Positions 43,704 through 51,686 of a stretch of 64,000 nt of DNA are shown piece by piece (within the stretch, counting starts at the first letter, position 1; each line of letters begins with the position of its first letter). The position numbers and the translations under genes are program-made. The notes below the pieces were generated by a model. It was not told where the DNA came from. It worked only from the letters and a program-made list of their open reading frames with translations, and did not search any database. This DNA is from CBDHGY01 sp965263325 (lineage in GTDB: Bacteria; Pseudomonadota; Alphaproteobacteria; Caulobacterales; Hyphomonadaceae): assembly GCA_965263325.1 (NCBI GenBank), contig CBDHGY010000002.1:1860001-1924000 (forward strand), read 5' to 3'.

Positions 43704-45098
43704 ATGATTGCAGGACTGCCCCCGGCCCGTTTGTTTGGCCGGCGTTTGCACCAGATGGCGACGCTTTCGCTATGTCTCGTGCTAAGCACCTGCATCACGG
43801 CTCCCACAGAAACACAGGATGTAACTTTTCGACTTGGCGTCGTTGGCGATCAGACCGGAACCAGGGACCTCGAACGATCCTACATGGAACTGGAGAAAGG
43901 CGTTCATCAGCTTAAGCGTCTCGATCTCGACGCGGTGATACATGTTGGCGATCTCTTGGAATCCGCGAAGCCGGTCGTTGAAATGCGAAATGACTTTGAA
44001 AGATCCACCGCGATCTTGGATCAGCTGCCAGTGCCCTGGTACTTGACCGCTGGCGATCACGACGTGAATCCGCCCGAGCGGCTCAGCAATTCCTCGGATC
44101 GCTCTAGGGAAGCTCTGTTTCTGGAACTCTATCGTAGGAAAAATCCAGCCATCGACGAGCGTCCCTACTATGCGGTCAATGTAGATGGGTGGCAGCTGAT
44201 CTCTCTGTTTTCCCACGACCAGCTGCATACTGATCCCCGCTGGGGGAATATCTTCTTCGCCCACGTGTCTGACGAACAGTACGATTGGCTCGCTGATACA
44301 CTGGAGTCCCGAGATGCAGGCTCGAAGGGCACGATTGTATTCGTTCACCAACCACTTTGGTATAACTGGGGAGATTGGGCAGACGTTCATGAGATCCTCG
44401 CCGCCTATGGTGTGAGAGCCGTCATTGCCGGGCATTTCCACTACTCACAGGATGAAGGCGAACTCGACGGCATTCGCTATCTGGTACACGGTGCCACGGG
44501 TGGGCGGATCAAGGGCACCCAGGCCACCTTCGGCGGGGCGCACATCGTTTCCGCACTCGAATTTTCAGAAGACGATATCGTCATCCGAAGTGTCACTACA
44601 GATGGCGTACCCCTTGAAGGTTTTCCACAACGAAAGCTGATGGATCGTGTTCAGGCTCTCGACGTGGCGTTGGGTAGTCTGTCCGCCTCGATTGCCCAAA
44701 CAACAGTGTTCAGACGAGTGGATGGAACGCTGGTTCAATCGTGTACACATCCCGATGTAACTATCGAACTACCATTGGAGCGTTTAGGTAATCCGATAGA
44801 TCAGCCAGTGGTCCTATCGCTTGACCCACCTATTCTGGAAGAACTGGATCTTGGGTTTAAGGGCCCCGGTTGCTCAACGCGCACCTGCAGGATTGAGCCG
44901 GGGCAAGGTGTTGTGGTCAGCAATCTGGCTTCGGTGCGATTTTCATCCTCCGACGGGGAAATACCTCAACTCACAGTGCAAGGTGTTTCGGCGGATGATG
45001 GTCTGCGATTTTCGCTGGTGATGTCCGCAACGATCAGCGGCATTAACGTGAAACTTGAAGACAAAATTGAGATACTGATCGCAAACTGCTTAGGCTGA
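43704..45098 (+). CDS. Metallophosphoesterase lipoprotein
   Basis: Calcineurin-like phosphoesterase, 464 residues, six bases after the receptor gene. The N-terminus is a lipoprotein signal (LSTC, Cys30). Metal-site motifs are GVVGDQTGT, AVIHVGDLLESAK, TAGDHDVNP, FVHQPLWYNWGDW and AGHFHYSQ. The first motif has GDQ where GDxH is usual, so one ligand is altered. A C-terminal domain of about 150 residues (after 320) with a Cys-x-Cys stretch is unassigned. Confidence 0.88.
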   Translation: MIAGLPPARLFGRRLHQMATLSLCLVLSTCITAPTETQDVTFRLGVVGDQTGTRDLERSYMELEKGVHQLKRLDLDAVIHVGDLLESAKPVVEMRNDFERSTAILDQLPVPWYLTAGDHDVNPPERLSNSSDRSREALFLELYRRKNPAIDERPYYAVNVDGWQLISLFSHDQLHTDPRWGNIFFAHVSDEQYDWLADTLESRDAGSKGTIVFVHQPLWYNWGDWADVHEILAAYGVRAVIAGHFHYSQDEGELDGIRYLVHGATGGRIKGTQATFGGAHIVSALEFSEDDIVIRSVTTDGVPLEGFPQRKLMDRVQALDVALGSLSASIAQTTVFRRVDGTLVQSCTHPDVTIELPLERLGNPIDQPVVLSLDPPILEELDLGFKGPGCSTRTCRIEPGQGVVVSNLASVRFSSSDGEIPQLTVQGVSADDGLRFSLVMSATISGINVKLEDKIEILIANCLG

Positions 45099-45617
45099 GC
45101 TAAGTTCGCGAATTTGCGTCAATGCAGCGCGGTCGATTGGTCGTTCTTAGTAAGCGCTCCGAGACCCGTAGAGACAGACTTGGGAGAAGGTTGGTCTCAA
45201 AGACGGGTAATTTGCGAAGTCCGGCGTGCATGCTCCGATGTTTCAAGACCATTCAGTCGCTTCATGAGGTTCTCTTCTAGACCGGCAACATTAGAAGACT
45301 ACGATAGCCTGTCCGGACTACGTTGTCCTACGATCGGCAACGTTAAGATTCGCCAGACTTCTACCTTTTCCATGTCTTAGCTTTGAACCGGTGTTTTGAC
45401 ATTGTTGAGCTTTTTGAAGAGGCGGAATTGCTTCTGTATTAAGACGTTCAACTCAATCGGACCGAGGTCCCGAAGGGGCCAATAATGCCCATAGGTGTAG
45501 GATAAAATCAGACTTATCCGACACCTCGTTCAGAACACGCCTTTGAAAACGCTGCACTAAAAAATAAATTCGGCGATTCTATCCGACCGGGTTGGGCGCG
45601 CGCATAAACTGCTGCGC
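45099..45617. other. Gene-free interval with a 32-base inverted repeat
   Basis: About 520 bases in which I find no convincing gene. An 88-codon frame at 45114-45380 lacks a ribosome binding site and recognisable content. The one clear structure is the inverted repeat at 45494-45525, listed separately. No T-run follows it, so a terminator is not indicated. Confidence 0.5.
45494..45525. repeat. Inverted repeat, 12-base arms
   Basis: GGTGTAGGATAA and TTATCCGACACC pair at 11 of 12 positions around an eight-base spacer. It stands in the gene-free stretch after the phosphoesterase cassette. It might be an operator, an RNA hairpin or the joined ends of a lost mobile element; none can be decided from sequence alone. 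Confidence 0.6.
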
Positions 45618-46052
45618 ATGAGATCGAATGAAGACCGGAATGCCGTTTCTTGCCGCCTTTCGTCGCTTGCCGAACGCTGGCGTGTGCTGGGCCTGATGGC
45701 GGTGGCGCTTGCGCGGCATGTCTCCCTGATGACGAAGATGCGCGCGAATGGCGCGGCGGAGGCCGGGCTGCTCGAAGCGCTTCTCTATCAGGCGATTGTT
45801 CAGATTTCCCGCGATATCACCGCCTGTTCTGCGCGCGCCGCAACGCTCAGCTGCGCAGAAAAAGACGCGCTGCAATATCTCAAACTTGTTTATACCACGC
45901 TCATGATGCTCGCCTTGCTGATGCGCCAGATGCGCAGCGATTTCGAAAGCGCCGCTGAAGCTTATGCAAGGCTGGCAGGCGCTCTGCGCATCCGTGACCG
46001 TGCGATGCCCACACCGCGCAAAGGCCGCGTGGCGGCTATCGATTCCAGCTAA
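45618..46052 (+). CDS. Hypothetical helical protein
   Basis: I do not recognise this 144-residue product. It appears all helical with several Ala/Leu/Met-rich stretches (RWRVLGLMAVALARHVSLMT; YLKLVYTTLMMLALLMRQMR), none long enough to be clearly transmembrane. Codon third positions are GC-rich as in neighbouring genes, which supports coding on this strand over the longer opposite-strand frame. Confidence 0.55.
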   Translation: MRSNEDRNAVSCRLSSLAERWRVLGLMAVALARHVSLMTKMRANGAAEAGLLEALLYQAIVQISRDITACSARAATLSCAEKDALQYLKLVYTTLMMLALLMRQMRSDFESAAEAYARLAGALRIRDRAMPTPRKGRVAAIDSS

Positions 46053-46126
46053 TTTTTGGGGCGGAGCCCCGAGAAACACCAACACCATAAGCAACAGCCC
46101 TGCGCTTTCGCTGGGGCCTTCTCCGG

Positions 46127-46151
46127 GAAATTGATCCCCCGGATCAATTTC
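46127..46151. repeat. Palindrome with TTGATCC-N3-GGATCAA core, copy 2
   Basis: Arms GAAATTGATCC and GGATCAATTTC flank CCC in the gap before the TIGR03067-like lipoprotein gene. Its 17-base core and spacing equal those of copy 1 at 28692-28714. Confidence 0.55.
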
Positions 46152-46277
46152 TGTTTCCTCCGAAGCTCTGCTGGCACCGCCCAGCGGAGATACACGCGCT
46201 GGCAGGTTTTGATATGGCAGGGGTTTTCGCCGCCTCAGATGCCGGGTAGGCTTCGCTCTGACAGAAGGAGACCCGGT

Positions 46278-46718
46278 ATGCGACACTTCATTCTCAGCGC
46301 TGGCGCTCTTGCCCTCGCGGCCTGCGGCGGGGGATCAAATGAGGGGGCTTACGGCATGAACACAGATGATCTTTATGATACCTGGATTGTAACGTCGATG
46401 ATGGCGGCTGGTTCCGAATTGCCAATGGAAGAAGGCGTTGAAGCTCGCCTCGTGTTGACTGACAGCTCTTACGAACTCACAGGGATCGACGCGGTCGATA
46501 TTGGTGAGCTCGTCATTGATGATACCACCTCGCCGCCGCGTATGGACCTGACGGGTACGAGCGGACCAAATGCTGGCTCTCAGATGAAGGCGATTTACAA
46601 GCAAACGCCCACCTCCCTGACCATCAGCTATGACATGACGGGCGAGGCCTACCCGACCGATTTTGAAAGCAAACCTGGCCGGCCGGACGCCGTAATAACT
46701 TATGAACGAATGGAATAG
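46278..46718 (+). CDS. TIGR03067-like lipoprotein
   Basis: From ATG 46278 (AAGGAG seven bases upstream) the 146-residue product has a lipobox (LAAC, Cys16) followed by Gly residues and then a domain resembling TIGR03067: DLYDTWIVTSMMAAGSELP, PPRMDLTGTSGPNAGSQMKA, IYKQTPTSLTISYDMTGEAY and PTDFESKPG. Function of this family is unknown. The start upstream at 46056 is a frame extension only. Confidence 0.78.
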   Translation: MRHFILSAGALALAACGGGSNEGAYGMNTDDLYDTWIVTSMMAAGSELPMEEGVEARLVLTDSSYELTGIDAVDIGELVIDDTTSPPRMDLTGTSGPNAGSQMKAIYKQTPTSLTISYDMTGEAYPTDFESKPGRPDAVITYERME

Positions 46719-46721
46719 GTC

Positions 46722-47912
46722 ATGGACCTTACGCCCAACCGCGCCCTTGAGCCTTTCCGCGCCGATGTCCGCGCTTTCTTCGAGACTGACTATCCGCAAG
46801 ACATAAGAGAAATGACGGCGCGCGGGCAAAGCCTCACCACTGCGGATGTCCGCCGCTCGGAAATGGCGCTCGGCGCGAAAGGGTGGCTCGCCACTGCATG
46901 GCCGGAAGAGTTTGGCGGCCCCGGCTGGAGCATCGAGCAGCAATATGTGTTTGATGAAGAGCTCGAGCGCGCCGGCGTGCCAACAGTGACACCGATGGGG
47001 GTGATCTATGTCGGGCCGATCATCTATACGTTTGGCTCCGATACGCAGAAGGATAAATGGTTGCCCGGCACGCGCGATGGCTCAATGGGCTGGGCGCAAG
47101 GGTATTCCGAACCCGGCAGCGGATCTGACCTTGCTTCACTGCAATTTTCTGCTGTGAGAGATGGCGACGCATACGTTTTGAATGGCACCAAAATATGGAC
47201 CTCCGCCGCCCAACACGCTGACTGGATCTTTCTGCTCGCACGCACCAGCAAGGAAGAAAAGAAGCAAATGGGCATCAGCTTCATTTGCTGTGAGATGGAC
47301 CGGGACGGGGTGAGCCTCAATCCCATCATTTCTATTGATGGGAAACATGCCCTCAATTCGGTCACGTTTGATAATGTCCGTGTGCCGATTGATTATCTTA
47401 TCGGAGAAGAAGGGAAAGGCTGGACATACAGCCAATATCTTCTCGGATTCGAGCGCACCTCATATGCGCGCATCGGCGGCAAGCGCAAACAGCTCGCACA
47501 CATCAGAGCCATTGCGAACAGCGAGCCGACCGGCGGCAATACACGTCTCATCGACGATGAGGGCTTTGCGCGGAAATTAGCAGACGCGGACATGGCGGTT
47601 GATGGTCTCGAGATGACAGTTCTCCGCGTGCTTTCCGCTGTCAAGGATGGGGGCAGCCCAGGCAAAGAAGCGTCCATCGTCAAAATTCTCGCAACAGAAA
47701 CCGCGCAGCAAATCACCACACTTTACCTTGATGCGGCGGCGGCGCATGGCCTCCGAAAATTTGATGACAGTGTTAGCCCCGATTGGCTTAAGGATGGCGC
47801 ATATGCCCCCCCTGGTGTCGCAACTTATTTAGGCACGCGTGCCCAAACGATTTACGGCGGGACGAACGAAATTCAGAAAAACATAATCGCTAAGCGTGTG
47901 CTCGGCCTCTAG
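46722..47912 (+). CDS. Acyl-CoA dehydrogenase
   Basis: FAD-dependent acyl-CoA desaturase, 396 residues. Seen: GWLATAWPEEFGGPGWSIEQ, GYSEPGSGSDLASLQFSAVR, IWTSAAQHADWIFLLAR and the C-terminal IYGGTNEIQKNIIAKRVLGL. As in the pair at 12-15 kb, Gly replaces the Glu before GT, so the catalytic base is elsewhere. It starts three bases after the lipoprotein gene but is functionally unrelated by sequence; no partner small subunit is adjacent. Confidence 0.92.
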   Translation: MDLTPNRALEPFRADVRAFFETDYPQDIREMTARGQSLTTADVRRSEMALGAKGWLATAWPEEFGGPGWSIEQQYVFDEELERAGVPTVTPMGVIYVGPIIYTFGSDTQKDKWLPGTRDGSMGWAQGYSEPGSGSDLASLQFSAVRDGDAYVLNGTKIWTSAAQHADWIFLLARTSKEEKKQMGISFICCEMDRDGVSLNPIISIDGKHALNSVTFDNVRVPIDYLIGEEGKGWTYSQYLLGFERTSYARIGGKRKQLAHIRAIANSEPTGGNTRLIDDEGFARKLADADMAVDGLEMTVLRVLSAVKDGGSPGKEASIVKILATETAQQITTLYLDAAAAHGLRKFDDSVSPDWLKDGAYAPPGVATYLGTRAQTIYGGTNEIQKNIIAKRVLGL

Positions 47913-48038
47913 CGTCGCGGCAATTTTCTCACCGAACAATTCATTTGTTTTTCCTATGCATATTACAGCTTTTGTAGATTGGAATTATGTAAGGCTGACC
48001 ACAATTTCCCTGTTGTAGAGACATACAGGAGAAAAATT

Positions 48039-48170
48039 ATGTTTCGTAATCGTCAGTCCTCGAACGAAAAAAAGAGTGGTTCTTCCGACACCGCTGCATC
48101 GATCAAGCCGAAGTTTCTGGTCCCTCGCAGATTTTGGCGCCGCCGCAGGCTTCGTCGTTACGCTGCGTAG
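48039..48170 (+). CDS. Small Arg-rich protein
   Basis: A 43-codon frame with an excellent ribosome binding site (AGGAG, nine bases before ATG 48039). The peptide starts MFRNRQSSNEKKSGSSDTAA and ends PRRFWRRRRLRRYAA: a polar Ser/Lys segment then a strongly basic, aromatic tail. Such tails suit membrane-surface or nucleic-acid binding. It lies alone in a 425-base gap. Existence rests on the ribosome binding site. Confidence 0.5.
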   Translation: MFRNRQSSNEKKSGSSDTAASIKPKFLVPRRFWRRRRLRRYAA

Positions 48171-48337
48171 TATCGTAATTGCTTGAGATCACTCACCGAA
48201 TGGGCAACGCTGATTTGGGCATGCAAGCGCAGCGGACCAATAATCCTGAACCAAGGAAGATCGATCTCATGATATTTTGAGGGCTGCAGATAAAGAGAGG
48301 CTTGCGTCTGTGGCCCGAAGTCGCTTGATTGCCGGGT

Positions 48338-49021
48338 ATGAAAACAAGCCCTGACACTCACGAGCCACTTTCTGCTGACTTTCCCTCTTACCCGATCGAA
48401 GAAATGCAAGCGCGCGCACGAACTTTCCACGAGGCCATGAAGTCTCGGCGATCCGTTCGTGCTTTTTCCGATCGCCCTGTACCCCGCGAAATTATTGAAA
48501 GTTGCTTGCTAACTGCCGGATCAGCTCCGTCGGGCGCAAACCACCAGCCATGGTTTTTCGCATGTGCGGGGTCAGCCGCCGTGAAACACAAAATCCGCAC
48601 AGCGGCTGAAGAAGAAGAACGTGCCTTTTATGCTGGACGAGCATCAGAGGAATGGCTCGATGCGCTTTCTCCGATCGGTACGGACGCTGACAAGCCATAT
48701 ATGGAAATTGCCCCGTGGCTTATTTGCATATTTGCCCAGCGCCGCGGAGGTGTGAAAGAGGGCGATGAAAAGAAGAATTACTACATTCATGAAAGCGTGG
48801 GAATTGCGACGGGCATGCTGATAGCTGCCTGCCACAATGCCGGGCTCGCCACTCTTGTCCACACGCCTAACCCAATGAAATTCTTAAACGAAATTTGTGG
48901 CCGCCCGGCGAGCGAGAAGCCGTTCTTGATTCTCGTTGCTGGCTATCCTGAGGAGCGTGCTGAAGTGCCTAAGCATGCGCTGATTAAGAAGCCTCTGGAG
49001 GCGATTGCGTCGTTTCTTTGA
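48338..49021 (+). CDS. Iodotyrosine deiodinase-like flavoprotein (nitroreductase fold)
   Basis: FMN enzyme of the nitroreductase superfamily, 227 residues from ATG 48338. It follows mammalian iodotyrosine deiodinase along its length: RRSVRAFSDRPVPREIIESC, TAGSAPSGANHQPW, the lid segment EEEERAFYAGR, YMEIAPWLICIFAQ and PFLILVAGYPEE. The three lid residues that hold the halotyrosine zwitterion (Glu153, Tyr157, Lys178 in mouse) correspond to Glu94, Tyr98 and Lys119 with identical spacing of 4 and 21. Reductive dehalogenation of halogenated tyrosines or phenols is the likely activity. Its 3' end overlaps the convergent CAP gene by 38 bases. Confidence 0.88.
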   Translation: MKTSPDTHEPLSADFPSYPIEEMQARARTFHEAMKSRRSVRAFSDRPVPREIIESCLLTAGSAPSGANHQPWFFACAGSAAVKHKIRTAAEEEERAFYAGRASEEWLDALSPIGTDADKPYMEIAPWLICIFAQRRGGVKEGDEKKNYYIHESVGIATGMLIAACHNAGLATLVHTPNPMKFLNEICGRPASEKPFLILVAGYPEERAEVPKHALIKKPLEAIASFL

Positions 49022-49895
49022 CCTGCGATTCCGCGTTTTGCTTAGGTGGCGCAATTGTCGAAATCGGCCCTGGGACGTTAAGGTAAAAAATCTGACCATC
49101 GCCGTCAGGCGGGCGGCGATTACCCTTTACCCGAAGAGTTACTTCGCCCTTTAGATCTTTAGGAATGACGGGTTGGTCGGTATAGTCGGGCATGTCGAAC
49201 ATGGTGAGTTCCTTGCCGTGTTTTGCGCCGACTTCTTCCGCATACCACCCTTTGAGATCTGCCTTGGGCATAAATAACTGACCGGAAACAAGCCTGACTG
49301 GAACGGGTTCGGAAAATTCTCCCGCTTCGTTGACGAATAGCTGCGTCAGCCAAACACCATCCTTATGGCGAACGACGCCTACAGCGATATGCGTGTAGTA
49401 ATCCGCCAGCAAGTTCTCACTATGACTGGGACTATCCATTAAACCCTGGTGCATGGATTCCTGAATATTGCGGCGCTCCAGATATCCGCGCATCATCGCA
49501 ACGTTCTCGCCCGCTTTGTCTTGAAGAAGCGTTCGGTCAAGCAGAGCAATTCGTGTTTGAGGCCAGCGACCATCAGGCCCGATATGCCCCCAGAATTGAT
49601 TGGCCGCCATATCTAGACTGTGCCAGCGCGCGGCATCTCTAAGATCTTCCCTGAAAAGCAGCCCGGGCAGGCCTCTTTTTTCACGCTCTAAATTTACGCG
49701 GGCAATGTTGTCGCGTTCGAGCGCCTCTTCAAAACTAAAATCTTCCGGCAGATACTCCAAACAAAGACGCACACCATCCACATAGTCCGGAGCTTTATGA
49801 GCCTTTGTCGATATCCCAAGATCACATGCGAGCGCAGTGGGCGAGGCGAACAATGCCGCAATTGTTATCATTGCTGCAGACATCGTTCGTATCAT
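48984..49895 (-). CDS. Secreted CAP-domain protein 1
   Basis: From ATG 49895 the 303-residue product has a Sec signal (MIRTMSAAMITIAALFASPT ending ALAC) and a CAP/SCP (cysteine-rich secretory, allergen, PR-1) domain: AARWHSLDMAANQFWGHIGP, GENVAM and MDSPSHSENLLADYYTHIAV then GVVRHKDGVWLTQLFV. The His and Glu residues of the CAP cavity are kept. An extra C-terminal domain (about residues 200-303) ends in a Pro/Gln-rich tail. Function of bacterial CAP proteins is mostly unknown. It is a tandem paralogue of the next gene. Confidence 0.85.
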   Translation of the reverse strand: MIRTMSAAMITIAALFASPTALACDLGISTKAHKAPDYVDGVRLCLEYLPEDFSFEEALERDNIARVNLEREKRGLPGLLFREDLRDAARWHSLDMAANQFWGHIGPDGRWPQTRIALLDRTLLQDKAGENVAMMRGYLERRNIQESMHQGLMDSPSHSENLLADYYTHIAVGVVRHKDGVWLTQLFVNEAGEFSEPVPVRLVSGQLFMPKADLKGWYAEEVGAKHGKELTMFDMPDYTDQPVIPKDLKGEVTLRVKGNRRPPDGDGQIFYLNVPGPISTIAPPKQNAESQVKETTQSPPEAS

Positions 49896-49977
49896 GTCAG
49901 CGGTCCTTACATTACTTTTTGCCAAGAATACTGACTTAACCTAAAAATATCGGATTGGGGAAGGTCGCGGAGGCAGC

Positions 49978-50877
49978 TTAACCAGCTGTTTCAGATGAAA
50001 ATTTTGTTACCGCAGACAAAGGCTTCGCCGGTAAGACCGTTACACTCGGGCCGAACAGATTGATGTAATAGCCGCGCTCATCCTCGCTGGTCGGTCGCTT
50101 ATCACCGCGGACCCCGAGACGAACGTCACCTGTCAAATGTTCCGGAACGACGGATCGACCCGATGGCGAGAAAGTTGGAAACCCGGTAATCGTGTCATCT
50201 TGTTCAGCGTGAACATTGGAAAATTCAAGTGCCGTCAAGCTGACATCAAATGAAAGGATCTGTCCGGGTGTCAGACGGATTGGGGCGGGAATCGAAAGCT
50301 CTCCGGCTTCATTTACGAAGAGCTGCGTTAGCCAGACACCGTTATCTGTCCTGACCACACCGACAGCGATGTGGCTCACATCCGCCGCCATGATGTTTTC
50401 AAAATGACTTTCGCTATCCATCAACAGCTCATGTAAAAGCTTGCTTTCGCTTCCAGCCTCAAAATCGCCGCTCATCATCGCGATATTCTCGCGCGCGACA
50501 TCATAAATGAGCGAGCGATCAAGGAGTGATATTCTCAAGCCATGAGTTCGGTTATCTTGTCCGTGGTGATTGAAAAAGTCGTTGGCGGCCATATCCAGAC
50601 TGTGCCAGCGCGCTGCTGCCTGAAGGTCCGGTCTGACTTTGAGAGGCAGAAGACCATTGCGCCGGCGAGCATTATTGACGCGGCGAATATTATCCTCCTC
50701 GATTGATCGGTCGTACTGGTAATCACTCGGCAGAGATTTCAGACACAGCTGAACATTTTCGATATAGCGCGCCGTCTGTGCGTGTTTGGTCGCCGATTGC
50801 AAATCACACGCATGCGCCTGCTGAAACAGGGTGAGCCCCCAAAGGAATATGACCGCAACAATTCGCATAGCTGTCAT
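49978..50877 (-). CDS. Secreted CAP-domain protein 2
   Basis: The 299-residue product (ATG 50877) has a Sec signal (MRIVAVIFLWGLTLFQQAHA) and the same layout as CAP protein 1: AARWHSLDMAANDFFNHHGQ, RENIAMM, LMDSESHFENIMAADVSHIA and VRTDNGVWLTQLFVNEAGEL. The Gly of the GEN motif is Arg here. Shared segments such as ARWHSLDMAAN and GVWLTQLFVNEAGE show a tandem duplication followed by divergence; the gap between the two genes is 82 bases. Confidence 0.85.
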   Translation of the reverse strand: MTAMRIVAVIFLWGLTLFQQAHACDLQSATKHAQTARYIENVQLCLKSLPSDYQYDRSIEEDNIRRVNNARRRNGLLPLKVRPDLQAAARWHSLDMAANDFFNHHGQDNRTHGLRISLLDRSLIYDVARENIAMMSGDFEAGSESKLLHELLMDSESHFENIMAADVSHIAVGVVRTDNGVWLTQLFVNEAGELSIPAPIRLTPGQILSFDVSLTALEFSNVHAEQDDTITGFPTFSPSGRSVVPEHLTGDVRLGVRGDKRPTSEDERGYYINLFGPSVTVLPAKPLSAVTKFSSETAG

Positions 50878-50949
50878 GAATTCCGGGCTCCCAACTGGCG
50901 TCTTTATGTGATGAACTTTATCGCACAGAATGGAAAGCCCATACACGCA

Positions 50950-51660
50950 CTAAGAGATTGCGGACTGAACTTTATTGGCCGGAATGATCGAGCGCTGGCG
51001 TAATCGCTCCAGAATAGGCGCGAGCATTCTCTCAATCGCTTCTGTTGCGGGCCGAACATGGCCATAGGCCGGAAGCCCTTCATCTGCGAGTACGAGATCA
51101 GCGCTGAACTTCGTAGGATAGGTAAAAGCGTAATGGGCGGGGCGGACCGTGCTGAGATATTGCCCGAGAACGCTTTCGATGGTTCTGCCGCGTTCAGCCG
51201 TGTCTCGGCGAATGCGGCGCGCCAGACGCAGATCATCGGGTGTATCGACATAAACAGACAAATCGATCAACGGCGCGATCTCAGGGATCGACAGCGCGTG
51301 GATCCCCTCAAGGATGATAACCGGCGCGGGCTGAAATCTGTTAGTCTCAGATTTGCGGTCATGCCGAGAGTAATCATAAATTGGCTGATCGATGCTCTCA
51401 CCGTTTTTGAGCGCCGTTAAATCTCTCATCAGGTGATCGGCATCCTTTGACGATGGATCATCATAATTGATTTCAGCGATAATCTTCTGGCGCTGAAGAT
51501 CCGTTTCGAATTGCCCGTAATGTGCCATCGGCCAGTAATAGGCATCTTCATTCAAGAGAATGGCGAGATCGCTGCCGAGCCAGTCGTGAAGCGCAACCGC
51601 CAAGGTCGATTTACCGGAACCAGAACCACCTGAGATCGCGATGAGAAATTGTGATGTCAT
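50950..51660 (-). CDS. udk: Uridine kinase-like phosphotransferase
   Basis: P-loop kinase of pyrimidine salvage, phosphorylating uridine or cytidine. From ATG 51660 the 236-residue protein has Walker A SGGSGSGKSTLAVAL, a lid-region Asp (NEDAYYWPMAHYG), QPIYDYSRHDRKSETNRF, IILEGIHALSIPEIAPLIDL and RRIRRDTAERGRT, all as in Udk. It is 72 bases upstream of the CAP 2 start. Phosphoribulokinase-like relatives share the fold. Confidence 0.9.
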   Translation of the reverse strand: MTSQFLIAISGGSGSGKSTLAVALHDWLGSDLAILLNEDAYYWPMAHYGQFETDLQRQKIIAEINYDDPSSKDADHLMRDLTALKNGESIDQPIYDYSRHDRKSETNRFQPAPVIILEGIHALSIPEIAPLIDLSVYVDTPDDLRLARRIRRDTAERGRTIESVLGQYLSTVRPAHYAFTYPTKFSADLVLADEGLPAYGHVRPATEAIERMLAPILERLRQRSIIPANKVQSAIS

Positions 51661-51686
51661 GAGCACGCTCTTAGCCCGGCCAAACC

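Noticed and set aside
45114..45380. 88-codon frame in the gene-free stretch
   Set aside because: No ribosome binding site, no domain and atypical composition.
45579..46286. Long minus-strand frame (235 codons)
   Set aside because: It runs over a plus-strand gene with better codon third positions and over the start of the lipoprotein gene; no ribosome binding site or domain.
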